This document shows, one piece after another, positions 49,370 to 58,069 of a stretch of DNA of 64,000 bases. Origin of the DNA: Clostridiales bacterium. GTDB lineage: Bacteria > Bacillota > Clostridia > Saccharofermentanales > Saccharofermentanaceae. A program made the translations under genes and the position numbers. Location of the stretch: the NCBI GenBank assembly GCA_017428155.1, contig JAFRRJ010000017.1, forward strand, positions 124,001 to 188,000. The letters run 5' to 3'. Under the pieces are notes generated by a model, which saw only the letters and a list, made by a program, of their open reading frames with translations, ran no database searches and was not told where the DNA came from. Numbering within the stretch: position 1 is the first letter of the stretch; each line of letters starts with the position of its first letter.

Positions 49370-49526
49370 TTTTCACGGCATAGCCGGGAATTTGCCGTGA
49401 ATTATGCTGTTTAATGATAAAAGTCACGGCGTTTTCACGGCATAGCCGGGAATTTGCCGTGAATTATGCTGTTTAACGATAAAAGTCACGGCGTTTTCAC
49501 GGCATAACCGGGAATTTGCCGTGAAT
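49370..49526. repeat. 62-bp tandem repeat, 2.5 copies, each with a hairpin
   Basis: Units at 49370-49431, 49432-49493 and a partial 49494-49526. The first two differ by a single base (TTTAATGAT / TTTAACGAT); the third has one change (GCATAACC). Each unit contains the dyad TTCACGGCA / TGCCGTGAA, a 9-bp stem around a 12-base centre TAGCCGGGAATT. The spacing is too regular and the spacers too alike for CRISPR. Confidence 0.93.
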
Positions 49527-49571
49527 CCGTTTGTTGATGCTTCATCGAAAACTTCACCGTTAAGTCGCAGA

Positions 49572-49604
49572 AAATTAAAAACCGCGCCCTGAAAAGGACG
49601 CGGT
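49572..49604 (-). terminator. Terminator of the zinc-ribbon pair
   Basis: Minus strand ACCGCGTCCT / AGGGCGCGGT (one mismatch) with a TTTC loop followed by TTTTTAATTTT; 69 bases after the stop of the 49673 gene. Confidence 0.88.
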
Positions 49605-49672
49605 CTTGAAAACAAATTTAAGTAATAACTTATTTATGTTCGGCAGGGAAAAGGTCTTTATCTGTTACGGGA

Positions 49673-50110
49673 TTATTCCTCGTCGATCTTGCGGATAATC
49701 AATGATGCGCCGCAGAATGAGCAATTCTGTTCATTCTCATTTCTAGGCGAACCGCAGTTGGGACAATTGGAAAAATAGTCATATTTAAGGAATTCGGCCT
49801 TTTTATCAAGGATCTTCTGAACTTCAGCGTTCTTCTCGATCATTACTTTGGTCTTCTTCCCTTCTGATTTAACATAGGCTTTTTTCTTATATATGTGTCC
49901 GAATACTATCAGCGCGATAAATAGTACGATAAAGATACATGGCGTATAGAATATCAACGCATCCAGGAAATGGAACAACGGACCGTCGATACTTGAATCC
50001 TCAAGGAAAGGCACAACCAGTTCATAGAACAGATTGGTGATAAAGAATATAAGATTAATGACTATTCCTGCAATACCGACGGGAAGAGAGCATTTCATCA
50101 GTTTATTCAA
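49673..50110 (-). CDS. Two-TM zinc-ribbon membrane protein (short paralogue)
   Basis: 145 aa, unknown function. Two TM segments about 11-33 and 46-70, a basic Lys-rich helix (75-107), and a C-terminal zinc ribbon CPNCG-x8-CSFCG with Cys116, 119, 130 and 133. Translation most likely starts at TTG 50110, eight bases after GGAGAA; the next ATG (50098) is 20 bases from it. It matches the C-terminal half of the upstream protein (FYELVVPFLE versus FYELVIPFFE, then the same ribbon), so it is a truncated paralogue, co-translated with it. Confidence 0.82.
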   Translation of the reverse strand: MNKLMKCSLPVGIAGIVINLIFFITNLFYELVVPFLEDSSIDGPLFHFLDALIFYTPCIFIVLFIALIVFGHIYKKKAYVKSEGKKTKVMIEKNAEVQKILDKKAEFLKYDYFSNCPNCGSPRNENEQNCSFCGASLIIRKIDEE

Positions 50111-50111
50111 A

Positions 50112-51182
50112 TCAGTTATTCTCCTTAATTTCCTTCATAATGCTGTCATCAAGTATACAATCGCTCTTTTTAAACACAAAAACTCTGTGCACAGGGCTTT
50201 TAATACCGTCTGCAAATACAGCTTCAAGCGGTGTTCCGCAGCGTGAGCAGGATGTCTCTTTATCATCAGGCTTCCAGCCGCAGTTCGGGCAGTTATCGAA
50301 GAACCATTTCATGCTAAGACGCCCTTTGATAAAGTCTTCGGTCTTCATTCTATCAAGCTTGGCGATGTTGTCTTCAACTATCTTTTTCGCGCATTCATGA
50401 AGAGCTGCATCTCTGAATCTTGCAATAAGAATGCTTATAACGATAGTTAATGCGGACATCAATACCGGGAAAAAGAATACAAGTATGTCTATGAACTTGA
50501 ATGCAATGTCTGACATTATCCTATTCTCGAAAAAAGGAATTACAAGTTCATAGAAAAAGAAAGACACCACGAACCAAACAATACTTAAGATCAGCCAGAC
50601 AAAAGGCGAGATCCAGTAAATAACGGGAGTATTCTTCTTTGTCTCCTGAACTTTCAGGATATTATCTTCCCTGAATCCGTCAGAGAAAGATATGTAATAG
50701 AAATTTCCTTCTCTGGAATACCATGAATTAATATCGTCAACAGCGCCGAATGGCTTTGCGCCGTGATCCCTGTTCCAAACGCACCCGAAAACCCAGGGAT
50801 CATAAGACTTTCTCTTAATATATTTGACCACATCAGTTCTCATATATCTGTTAGCCAGTACGCACTGCCATATACAGCATACCAGTAACAGAACCGCAAT
50901 TATAATCTTGAAGATGGTAAAACCTGTAAAACACGACGTTATGGCATAAGCCACTCCGATAGCGAGGATGATCAGATAATAAGCAAAATTTATTCCTTGC
51001 TCTTCCAGTGACGACTCAGCCAAGTCCTCGGAATCATAGCCCTGATTCATGTTGATGAAGGATCCGGGGCTGCCGAACAGACCGCCGCCTCCGCCGCCGA
51101 AGCTGCCTCCTCCGCTGAAACCACCCGATGAGTGGAATCCTCCCATATGTGTGCTGCCGCCGTGAAAACCTCCCGAAGCCAT
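50112..51182 (-). CDS. Four-TM zinc-ribbon membrane protein with Gly/His-rich head
   Basis: 356 aa, unknown function. Residues 1-42 are almost only Gly, Ser, Phe and His (GGFHGG, SGGFSGGGSFGGGGGG). TM pairs lie at about 66-84/88-110 and 189-215/228-256, with a soluble domain between. A zinc ribbon CPNCG-x10-CSRCG (Cys298, 301, 312, 315) follows, then a 40-residue tail. AAGGGGAT ribosome site. The gene at 49673 duplicates its second TM pair and ribbon. The metal could be zinc; His/Gly-rich heads can also bind metals. Confidence 0.85.
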   Translation of the reverse strand: MASGGFHGGSTHMGGFHSSGGFSGGGSFGGGGGGLFGSPGSFINMNQGYDSEDLAESSLEEQGINFAYYLIILAIGVAYAITSCFTGFTIFKIIIAVLLLVCCIWQCVLANRYMRTDVVKYIKRKSYDPWVFGCVWNRDHGAKPFGAVDDINSWYSREGNFYYISFSDGFREDNILKVQETKKNTPVIYWISPFVWLILSIVWFVVSFFFYELVIPFFENRIMSDIAFKFIDILVFFFPVLMSALTIVISILIARFRDAALHECAKKIVEDNIAKLDRMKTEDFIKGRLSMKWFFDNCPNCGWKPDDKETSCSRCGTPLEAVFADGIKSPVHRVFVFKKSDCILDDSIMKEIKENN

Positions 51183-51215
51183 AACCGATCCCCTTTATGT
51201 CTTATTCCAGTCTAA

Positions 51216-51243
51216 ATTATAGAATATCTGTTTCAATTTGCAA
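51216..51243 (-). promoter_or_regulatory. Promoter of the zinc-ribbon pair
   Basis: Minus strand TTGCAA (51243-51238), 16 bases, TATAAT (51221-51216): a perfect -10 box. About 30 bases ahead of the ATG at 51182. Confidence 0.7.
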
Positions 51244-51265
51244 AAAGGCTTAATCGGATTTCCAT

Positions 51266-51305
51266 AAAATATAAAACTGCCCCAAAGCAAATTCTTTGAG
51301 GCAGT
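51266..51305 (-). terminator. Terminator of the tldD-tldE-metY unit
   Basis: Minus strand ACTGCCTCAAAG / CTTTGGGGCAGT (one T-G pair) with an AATTTG loop, followed by TTTTATATTTTAT. It lies 25 bases after the metY stop. Confidence 0.93.
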
Positions 51306-51330
51306 ATATTAATCAGTTTCAAATATCAGA

Positions 51331-52611
51331 TCAGCCGATCTTATCAAGAGCCTGCTTGAGATCTGCGATGATATCATCAGGATCTTCCATACCTACAGAG
51401 AATCTGATGAGATCACCCGGGATACCGGCTTCAGCAAGCTGCTCATCAGTAAGCTGTCTGTGTGTATGTGATGCAGGATGTAAGAGCAATGTCTTGCAGT
51501 CAGCAACATGAGTAGCGATAGTAGCGAACTTAAGTGAATCCATGAATTTGATGGAAGCATCACGTCCGCCCTTCACACCGAAGCACATAACACCGCATGT
51601 ACCCTTCGGGCAGTATTTCTGAGCAAGTTCATACTGTGAATCTGTCTTAAGGCCGGGATACTTAACCCATGCAATACGGTCATCGGAAGCCAGGAATTCA
51701 GCGACCTTCTGGGCATTAGCGCAGTGGCGTGCCATACGTACAGGAAGTGACTCAAGACCAATCTGGATATAGTAAGCGTTCTGAGGTGACTGGATAGAGC
51801 CGAAGTCTCTCATAAGCTGTGCTGTTGCCTTTGTGATATAAGCAGCCTTACCGAACTTTGTAGCATATGTGAGACCGTGATAAGACTCGTCAGGTGTGCA
51901 AAGACCGGGGAACTTATCAGCATGAGCCATCCAGTCAAAGTTACCGGAATCAATGATTGCACCGCCTACGGAAGATCCGTGACCGTCGATATACTTTGTT
52001 GTTGAATGAGTTACGATATCGCAGCCGAATTCGATAGGACGGCAGTTTGCAGGAGTTGCAAAGGTGTTGTCCATGATAAGCGGGATGCCGTTATTATGAG
52101 CAAGAGTTGCAAACTTCTCGATATCAAGAACATCAACTGTAGGATTTGTGATAGTCTCACCGAATACGCACTTTGTATTGGGACGGATAAACTTCTGGAG
52201 TTCTTCAAGAGGAAGTGTCTGGTCAACGAATGTGCACTCGATGCCCATCTTCTTGAATGTTACGCCGAAGAGATTATATGTTCCGCCGTAGATATTAGCA
52301 GAAGCGATGAAGTGATCGCCTGCTTCGCAGATGTTAAATACTGCAAAGAAGTTAGCTGCCTGGCCGGAGCAAGTGAGCATTCCGGCAAAACCGCCTTCCA
52401 TAGCGCAGAGCTTGGAAGCTACGTAATCATTTGTAGGGTTCTGAAGTCTCGTGTAGAAATATCCGGAAGCCTCTAAGTCAAAGAGCTTACCCATATCTTC
52501 AGATGTGGCATACTTCCATGTAGTGCTCTGATAGATCGGTACCTGTCTGGGTTCGCCGTTACCCGGGTTGTAGCCGCCATGAAGTGCAATTGTTTCGACT
52601 GAATTAGCCAT
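51331..52611 (-). CDS. metY: O-acetylhomoserine sulfhydrylase (OAH aminocarboxypropyltransferase)
   Basis: PLP enzyme of the Cys/Met metabolism family making homocysteine from O-acetylhomoserine and sulfide. 426 aa: SVETIALHGGYNPGNGEPRQ, TRLQNPTNDYVASKL, NPTVDVLDIEKFA, VTHSTTKYIDGHG with the PLP Lys, and ETIGLE-type QIGLESLPVRMARH at the C-terminal part. This arrangement fits MetY better than cystathionine enzymes. It starts 22 bases after tldE behind AGAAGGA; no SAM or T-box leader fits in that gap. Confidence 0.93.
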   Translation of the reverse strand: MANSVETIALHGGYNPGNGEPRQVPIYQSTTWKYATSEDMGKLFDLEASGYFYTRLQNPTNDYVASKLCAMEGGFAGMLTCSGQAANFFAVFNICEAGDHFIASANIYGGTYNLFGVTFKKMGIECTFVDQTLPLEELQKFIRPNTKCVFGETITNPTVDVLDIEKFATLAHNNGIPLIMDNTFATPANCRPIEFGCDIVTHSTTKYIDGHGSSVGGAIIDSGNFDWMAHADKFPGLCTPDESYHGLTYATKFGKAAYITKATAQLMRDFGSIQSPQNAYYIQIGLESLPVRMARHCANAQKVAEFLASDDRIAWVKYPGLKTDSQYELAQKYCPKGTCGVMCFGVKGGRDASIKFMDSLKFATIATHVADCKTLLLHPASHTHRQLTDEQLAEAGIPGDLIRFSVGMEDPDDIIADLKQALDKIG

Positions 52612-52633
52612 TTCCTAAATCCTTCTTTCGTAT

Positions 52634-54001
52634 TTATTCTTCATCACCGGAGATTGCCAGTGAACTTACCAGTACAGACGGAGTAAAAAACTCTCCTTCT
52701 CCTGAAGGCAGGTTAATTATATCATTTCCTACCGACTTGATTGATTTTATTACATCATAGAAGTTTCCTGCAACTGTTATCTGTTCTACAGGTCTTCCCT
52801 TCTTACCGTTCTCAATAAGATAGCCTTCACATAAGAGCGAGAAATCACCGCTTATGGAATTAACTCCGGCATGAAGTCCGGAAAGATCAGTAAGGATTAT
52901 TCCCTCACCTGCCTCTTCAAGAAGTTCATCAAAAGATTTGTCTCCTGCTTCGACTATAAGGTTTGTCGGCATCTCAGAAACTGAGCTTCCTCCTCTGAAA
53001 CCGTTGCCGGTTGACTCTCTTCCTGCTTTATAAGCAGATTTTAGATCGTATAATGCGGTCGCGAAAACACCCTTATCAATAATAGCTTTAGCCGAAGTAA
53101 GAACACCCTCATCATCAAAGGGAATCTTTGTAAGGGCTTTCTCATACATAGGTTCTTCTTTTAAAGTGAAAACAGAAGATGCGATGGTCTCCCCTTCCCT
53201 GTCAGCAAGCAATGAGAGGCCTCTTTGCATGGGAGTAGCCGTGAAGTTACCGAAGAATGCCATAAAGAACTGCTGGAATGCTTCAGCTTTGAAGACAACG
53301 CTGCAGTTAGATGATCTGCAGGATCTCGCACCCATTTTGCCGAGGAGCTTTTCAGAGAAGACATCCATGAACTTATCTAGATCAAATTCATCGATATCCT
53401 TACCGATCCAGAAATGATCGCCGCTCTTTACACTTCCGTCCTCATCAGTGGCTCTTGCCGATACGACAATAGAGATGCCGTCAGAGTCTCTGTAAGAGTG
53501 AAGACCCTTTGAGTTGATAATGAGATATGGTCCTGTGCTGCATGCTACAGACAGATAATCAACTGCATCTATCCTGGGATCTGCGTCAAGGATTGCTTTC
53601 TCGATCTTAAGGCCCAGTTCCGAGAAGCTCTTATATGTATTCTTAGAGTAAGCATCTGTAACCTGTGAGAAATAAAGGTCTTTATTTTTTTCGTCACAAT
53701 ATATGAACTGCGGATCCTCGTCATTTAATACTTCGCAGTTCTCCATAGTAGACTTTAATAGGTAATCGATAGAAGAATCTTCAAGGATATTAGTTGAACA
53801 ATATCCCATCTGACCGTTCTTCAAACCTCTGAAGGATAATGTGCTCGTGGCGCTGCTCTCATAGCTTGATACCTCGCCGTCTAAGATGTCTATGCTCATT
53901 GAACTCTCGGAGGCATAGGATGCTTCACATTCCTCAAAGCCGTATTCTTTTCCGGCTTTTACGAGTTTTTCCATGAATCTTTCTGCTGATTTAATATCCA
54001 T
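52634..54001 (-). CDS. tldE: TldE/PmbA family modulator of metalloprotease TldD
   Basis: 455 aa partner subunit of the TldD/TldE protease, which degrades unfolded peptides and matures some ribosomal peptides. Segments GFRGGSSVSEMPTNLIVEAG and LHAGVNSISGDFSLLCEGYLIENG are conserved in the PmbA family. As expected for TldE it has no HExxxH zinc motif. GAGGGATGA precedes ATG; ten bases after tldD. No RiPP precursor gene is obvious nearby, so a general proteolytic role is likelier. Confidence 0.94.
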   Translation of the reverse strand: MDIKSAERFMEKLVKAGKEYGFEECEASYASESSMSIDILDGEVSSYESSATSTLSFRGLKNGQMGYCSTNILEDSSIDYLLKSTMENCEVLNDEDPQFIYCDEKNKDLYFSQVTDAYSKNTYKSFSELGLKIEKAILDADPRIDAVDYLSVACSTGPYLIINSKGLHSYRDSDGISIVVSARATDEDGSVKSGDHFWIGKDIDEFDLDKFMDVFSEKLLGKMGARSCRSSNCSVVFKAEAFQQFFMAFFGNFTATPMQRGLSLLADREGETIASSVFTLKEEPMYEKALTKIPFDDEGVLTSAKAIIDKGVFATALYDLKSAYKAGRESTGNGFRGGSSVSEMPTNLIVEAGDKSFDELLEEAGEGIILTDLSGLHAGVNSISGDFSLLCEGYLIENGKKGRPVEQITVAGNFYDVIKSIKSVGNDIINLPSGEGEFFTPSVLVSSLAISGDEE

Positions 54002-54011
54002 TTATCATCCC

Positions 54012-55394
54012 TCACTCTCTTCCGCCGACAAGAATTGAAGATACTCTTATTGTCGGCTGTCCGACTGTTACAGGGACACCGCCTGATATAGAGCCGCAGA
54101 CGCCTGCTGAAAGTTCAAGGTCATTGCCGACCATATCAATATTCTTCAGGATTTCCTGTCCTTTACCGATAAGAGTCGCTCCTCTTACGGGCTCAGCGAT
54201 CTTACCGTCACGAATCAAGAAGGCTTCGTTTACGGCAAAATTGAAATCACCTGTAGATGTATCGACAGAACCGCCGCCCATTTGTGTAGCGTAAAGACCG
54301 TATTCGGTATTTGCGATAATGTCCTTTGGATCTGTCTCGCCGTTGCAAATATACGTATTGCTCATTCTTGATGTAGGAGCATAAGAATAATTCTGGCGGC
54401 GTGAGCAGCCTGTAGGAGCGCAGTTCATACGGCGCGAGCCAAGCTCATCTACGAGATAATTCTTTAAGATGCCGTTCTCGATGAGTAGAAGATCAGAAGA
54501 CGTATTGCCTTCGTCATCAGTTGCATATGAACCCCACTCCCCTTCTATAGTCGCATTATCCCTTGCGCTTACGATAGAGGAGGCAATCTGCCGGCCGAGC
54601 ATGTCAGTAAAATAAGAATTCCTGATGCCGACTGCGGTTGCTTCAAGAGCGTGTCCGCAGGCTTCGTGGAAGATTACTCCGCCAAAGGCATTACCTAAGA
54701 TAACAGGCATCTTGGCAGAAGGCGCGTAGCCTGCATTTACCATTCTGATCGCGGTATCGCAGCATTCACGGGTCTTGTCGATAACAGGATAGTCGTTGAT
54801 GAACTCATATCCTTTCATAGTGCCCGGGGCGACTCTTCCGCTCTGCTTCTCATTTTCTTTGGTTGCGATAATCTCAATGGAAAGCCTTGTACGTTTTGTT
54901 GTATCTTCGGCATTAACGCCTCTGGTATTGATTATACGTACAGTACGTACACTTGAAGCAATGCTGGAAGCTGCCTGCGTAATAATCGGATCGTAAGAAA
55001 GAGCATAATCTGAAGATTTGCGAAGGAAGTCGACCATGTCTGTTTTCGCGACGGACATAGGATCGATCTCAACAGTCGCCTTTGTTGTAGAACAAAGCTC
55101 TTTCAATGCTTCAATAGAACCTTTGCTTACACCCTTGATAGCAGAAGCTGCTTCCTTTGCCAGCTTTAGCAGGACTTCAATATCGTTATCGCTTGAATAA
55201 ACATATACTGAGTTGGTTCCGGCAAGAAGCCTGATTCCCGTGCCCGAATCAAATCCTGTGGCAGCCCTTATTACCTGTCCGTTAAGAAGGCTTACAGACT
55301 TGGATTCGGTAACCTCCTGGAAGACTTCGGCAAAATCAGCCGTAGTAGACATTGCCTGCTCAAGTATCCTTAGGCAATCACTGTCATTAAACAT
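54012..55394 (-). CDS. tldD: Metalloprotease TldD
   Basis: Catalytic subunit of TldD/TldE, 460 aa. The zinc site HEACGHALE (HExxxH) is intact in GGVIFHEACGHALEATAVG, and TSRMSNTYICNGETD and the later Cys-containing SAGVCGSISGGVPVTVG region complete the metal site and conserved end. GAGGAA ribosome site. First gene of tldD-tldE-metY. The preceding terminator is only 32 bases upstream, so its promoter must overlap that hairpin or read-through feeds it. Confidence 0.95.
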   Translation of the reverse strand: MFNDSDCLRILEQAMSTTADFAEVFQEVTESKSVSLLNGQVIRAATGFDSGTGIRLLAGTNSVYVYSSDNDIEVLLKLAKEAASAIKGVSKGSIEALKELCSTTKATVEIDPMSVAKTDMVDFLRKSSDYALSYDPIITQAASSIASSVRTVRIINTRGVNAEDTTKRTRLSIEIIATKENEKQSGRVAPGTMKGYEFINDYPVIDKTRECCDTAIRMVNAGYAPSAKMPVILGNAFGGVIFHEACGHALEATAVGIRNSYFTDMLGRQIASSIVSARDNATIEGEWGSYATDDEGNTSSDLLLIENGILKNYLVDELGSRRMNCAPTGCSRRQNYSYAPTSRMSNTYICNGETDPKDIIANTEYGLYATQMGGGSVDTSTGDFNFAVNEAFLIRDGKIAEPVRGATLIGKGQEILKNIDMVGNDLELSAGVCGSISGGVPVTVGQPTIRVSSILVGGRE

Positions 55395-55415
55395 ATAATT
55401 CCTCGTTTCTAATCT

Positions 55416-55450
55416 TTAAAAAGATAAGAGGTATCATGACAATACCTCTT
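55416..55450 (-). terminator. Terminator at the end of the pyr operon/acyl-CoA ligase
   Basis: Minus strand AAGAGGTAT / ATACCTCTT, 9-bp stem with TTGTCATG in and around the loop, followed by ATCTTTTT. On the plus strand it is followed by TAGTTTTT, so it could work both ways. TTGTCA in the loop followed 17 bases later by TTAAAG might serve as a weak tldD promoter. Confidence 0.82.
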
Positions 55451-55492
55451 TAGTTTTTGCTTATCTATGTTAACAAATTTTCATCCGGATAA

Positions 55493-57202
55493 TCAAAATC
55501 TCTTAATCTTCTTTGAGGTATTTTTCTCAAATTCAGTCATTCTCAAGACTGTCTTCTTGATCTTCTTGTAGCTCTCGAGCTTCTCGTTTGTTGCAGCAAC
55601 AACATCCTTTAAGATGTCCATTATCTGCTCCTCAGCAGGATCTGTCTCGATTCCGAGCTTACCCTTGATCTCTTCAAGATCAGGATAGATCGTAGCCGTA
55701 ATTACGATATCGTCCTTAGCCTTGTCATCTTCACCCGATACAACAGACTCAGCAACATAAGGCGAGAGCGAGAGCAGATACTCGATCTCCTCAGGGAATA
55801 CGTTCTTACCGTTCTTGGCGATGATAACGTTCTTCTTGCGTCCTGTTATGATGCAGAAGCCGTCCTCATCGATATATCCGAGGTCACCGGTGTGATAATA
55901 TCCGTCCTTATCGAGAGCAAGTGCAGTATTCTCAGGATCATTGTAATAACCCATGAAGTTGTTGTCGCCCTTTGAGATGAACTCGCCGATGCCGTCATCG
56001 TCAGGATCGAGGATCTTAACATCGCATCCCGGGAGCGGCAGGCCTGCAGCGTGGTTCTTAAAGAACTTGTCACGGTTCAGAGCGAGGATAGGAGCGCACT
56101 CAGTAAGACCGTAGCCCTGAACGCACTTAAAACCCATTGTCTGGAAGAATGTAAGGATCTCAGGATTAACGGGAGCACCGCCCAGAATGATAAGTCTCAT
56201 TCTGCCGCCGAAGATATCGTGAATCGGCTTAAAGAGCTTCTTTCTCATGCTGACAGGCAGATGGAGCGCGTTAGCGATCTTCATACCCTTCTTAAGCTTA
56301 GCTTCCTTCTCAGGATCAGCCTTAAGGCCCTTCATGATCTTCTTATAGAAGAGTTCGAGCATGACAGGAACCATAAGGATACAGGTAGGTCTGACTTCCT
56401 GAATATTCTGAGCTATATATCTCAAGCCTTCGCAGATGGCAACCGTCGTACCTCTGTAGACCTGGCCTAAGAAGCCGCATGTGCATTCATATGTGTGATG
56501 CAAAGGAAGGACTGAGAGCCATACATCGCTTCTGTCGATATAAAGCATCGAGAACATGGACATAAGGTTCTTGCAGATATTCTTCTGGCAGAGCATAACA
56601 GCCTTGGACTTAGCCGTTGTACCTGATGTGAACAGAAGTATCGTCATCTCTTCAGGATCGATGGTTGCTTCAGTAAAGATCTTATCGCCGGCTTCAAGCT
56701 TCTTCTCACCGATCTTCAGGCAGTCCTGATAGTAAAGGAATCTGTCGTCATCGATCTCATCCATGCAGATCCAGTACTTCATCGTATCGACTTTGCCGTA
56801 AACCTGATTTACGATATCGAGCTTCGACTTTGAGAACAAAAGGATCTCAACTTCAGCTCTTGTAAGCATGTTGAACACGTCATCAACAGGCAGTTCTTTA
56901 TCGAGAGGAACAACGCATCCTGTGCCGTTGGTTGTTGCAAGATAAGATGTGTACCATTCATATCTTGTCTCAGCGAAAATAGCTATCCTCGCACCCTTCT
57001 CTACTGTGTTCATGAAATATGTTCCGAGAGAATCAATGTCATGATCGTATTTCTCGGTTGAGATCGGGATATATTCGCCGCCCTTCTTCTCTTTTACGAG
57101 GAAAACAGGATTCTCAGGAAATTCATGAAGTCTCTTCTTAATAACGTCTCTAAGGTTATGGATTTCTGTTACTTCGTAAAGGCCGGAATAGGGATCTTTC
57201 AT
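55493..57202 (-). CDS. AMP-dependent acyl-CoA synthetase (long-chain fatty acid type)
   Basis: 569 aa adenylate-forming enzyme that activates a fatty acid through acyl-AMP to acyl-CoA (or acyl-ACP). LLFTSGTTAKSKAVML is the P-loop, GYGLTECAPIL the A5 motif, YHTGDLGYIDEDGFCIITGRKK (A7/A8) and the late KIKKTVLRMTEFEKNTSKKIKR with the adenylation Lys. ATG 57202 overlaps the preceding stop (ATGA), preferred to TTG 57211, which is too close to the AAAGGA site. It is the odd last member of the pyrimidine operon; a metabolic link is not obvious. Confidence 0.9.
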   Translation of the reverse strand: MKDPYSGLYEVTEIHNLRDVIKKRLHEFPENPVFLVKEKKGGEYIPISTEKYDHDIDSLGTYFMNTVEKGARIAIFAETRYEWYTSYLATTNGTGCVVPLDKELPVDDVFNMLTRAEVEILLFSKSKLDIVNQVYGKVDTMKYWICMDEIDDDRFLYYQDCLKIGEKKLEAGDKIFTEATIDPEEMTILLFTSGTTAKSKAVMLCQKNICKNLMSMFSMLYIDRSDVWLSVLPLHHTYECTCGFLGQVYRGTTVAICEGLRYIAQNIQEVRPTCILMVPVMLELFYKKIMKGLKADPEKEAKLKKGMKIANALHLPVSMRKKLFKPIHDIFGGRMRLIILGGAPVNPEILTFFQTMGFKCVQGYGLTECAPILALNRDKFFKNHAAGLPLPGCDVKILDPDDDGIGEFISKGDNNFMGYYNDPENTALALDKDGYYHTGDLGYIDEDGFCIITGRKKNVIIAKNGKNVFPEEIEYLLSLSPYVAESVVSGEDDKAKDDIVITATIYPDLEEIKGKLGIETDPAEEQIMDILKDVVAATNEKLESYKKIKKTVLRMTEFEKNTSKKIKRF

Positions 57203-58053
57203 ACTTTGCAAAATCCTTTCTCAATAGCTAACTCGGCACGCTCCTTATTCTTTCCGCCCTTGGCGATCTCGCCTGCGATAAAATCAGGATTTGCCTTAAG
57301 AAAAGCTGTCATATATTCAGAAGGTGATTCGAGGAAGTGAAGAATCATGGCTTTCTGTGTTTCATTTATAATACCATTAGAAGTAGCTTCATCAAAAAGG
57401 TTTTTGTCGATTCCGGTGAGCGCATGAAGCTCTACACCAAGGTTCTTTAATACTTCCCTTCCGTTCTGGCATCTGTCTACGACTGCAACGGTGTCTGTGA
57501 TCTCAGAACCTAAATCTCTTATAACGGGAATCCATGCTCTCTCATAAGATGATGCTTCAGTGATAAGGTCAGCGATATGAAGAGCTTTCCTGCCCTTAAG
57601 ATCAACATCTTTGGAGTCTACAGCAGGACCATCGATGCTCCCGGAATATACTGATGTAAGATCCTTGAAGATCGTAAGGTGCGGCTTGCCGAGAAGATAT
57701 GCCGGCATCATCGAGAAGAAATAATCTCTTCTCTCACCGCCTGAGATATAGTCAAAATCAAGCTTTGAAGCAGCTTCAGCAAGCTTGTCGGATACCATCT
57801 TGAATGTGCCGCACTTGTTGTAGTAAGCGAGCATCATGTCGAAGATCTCTTCGGGAGCAGTAAGCTTGTTATCAGATATCGCCTTCTCGATCCTCTTTAA
57901 GACTTCTCCTGCTGCCGCCTCATTCTCGAGCAGGAAATGAGTATTGATAAAGAATGGTCCGAGCCTGCCTGATGTATACCAGAAAGGCTGGTTCTCGGGT
58001 GCAACTCTGATTGCGTTTGTCGCAAAAAGCGCTTCAATGATGGTATTTTCCAT
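57199..58053 (-). CDS. Divergent orotate phosphoribosyltransferase-like protein
   Basis: 284 aa, in the position of pyrE. The N-terminal segment FATNAIRVAPENQPFWYTSGRLGPF resembles the OMP-binding hood of PyrE. A central Rossmann-like PRTase part has YISGGERRDYFFSMMPAYL and LKGRKALHIADLITEASSY (residues 152-170) where the PRPP loop is expected; canonical PyrE has two acidic residues and TTG, here only one Asp and one Thr are kept. It is 70 residues longer than usual PyrE, with a helical insertion about 40-95. Operon order argues for orotate phosphoribosyl transfer, the residues leave some doubt. Confidence 0.7.
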   Translation of the reverse strand: MENTIIEALFATNAIRVAPENQPFWYTSGRLGPFFINTHFLLENEAAAGEVLKRIEKAISDNKLTAPEEIFDMMLAYYNKCGTFKMVSDKLAEAASKLDFDYISGGERRDYFFSMMPAYLLGKPHLTIFKDLTSVYSGSIDGPAVDSKDVDLKGRKALHIADLITEASSYERAWIPVIRDLGSEITDTVAVVDRCQNGREVLKNLGVELHALTGIDKNLFDEATSNGIINETQKAMILHFLESPSEYMTAFLKANPDFIAGEIAKGGKNKERAELAIEKGFCKV

Positions 58054-58069
58054 ATTTACTCCTTTGCAG

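Noticed and set aside
49370..49526. CRISPR array
   Set aside because: The whole 62-bp period is conserved, including what would be spacers; there are only 2.5 units and no cas genes.
49424..49615. 63-aa reverse-strand ORF over the 62-bp repeats
   Set aside because: It is created by the repeat and the terminator hairpin, has no ribosome site, and its product has no recognisable feature.
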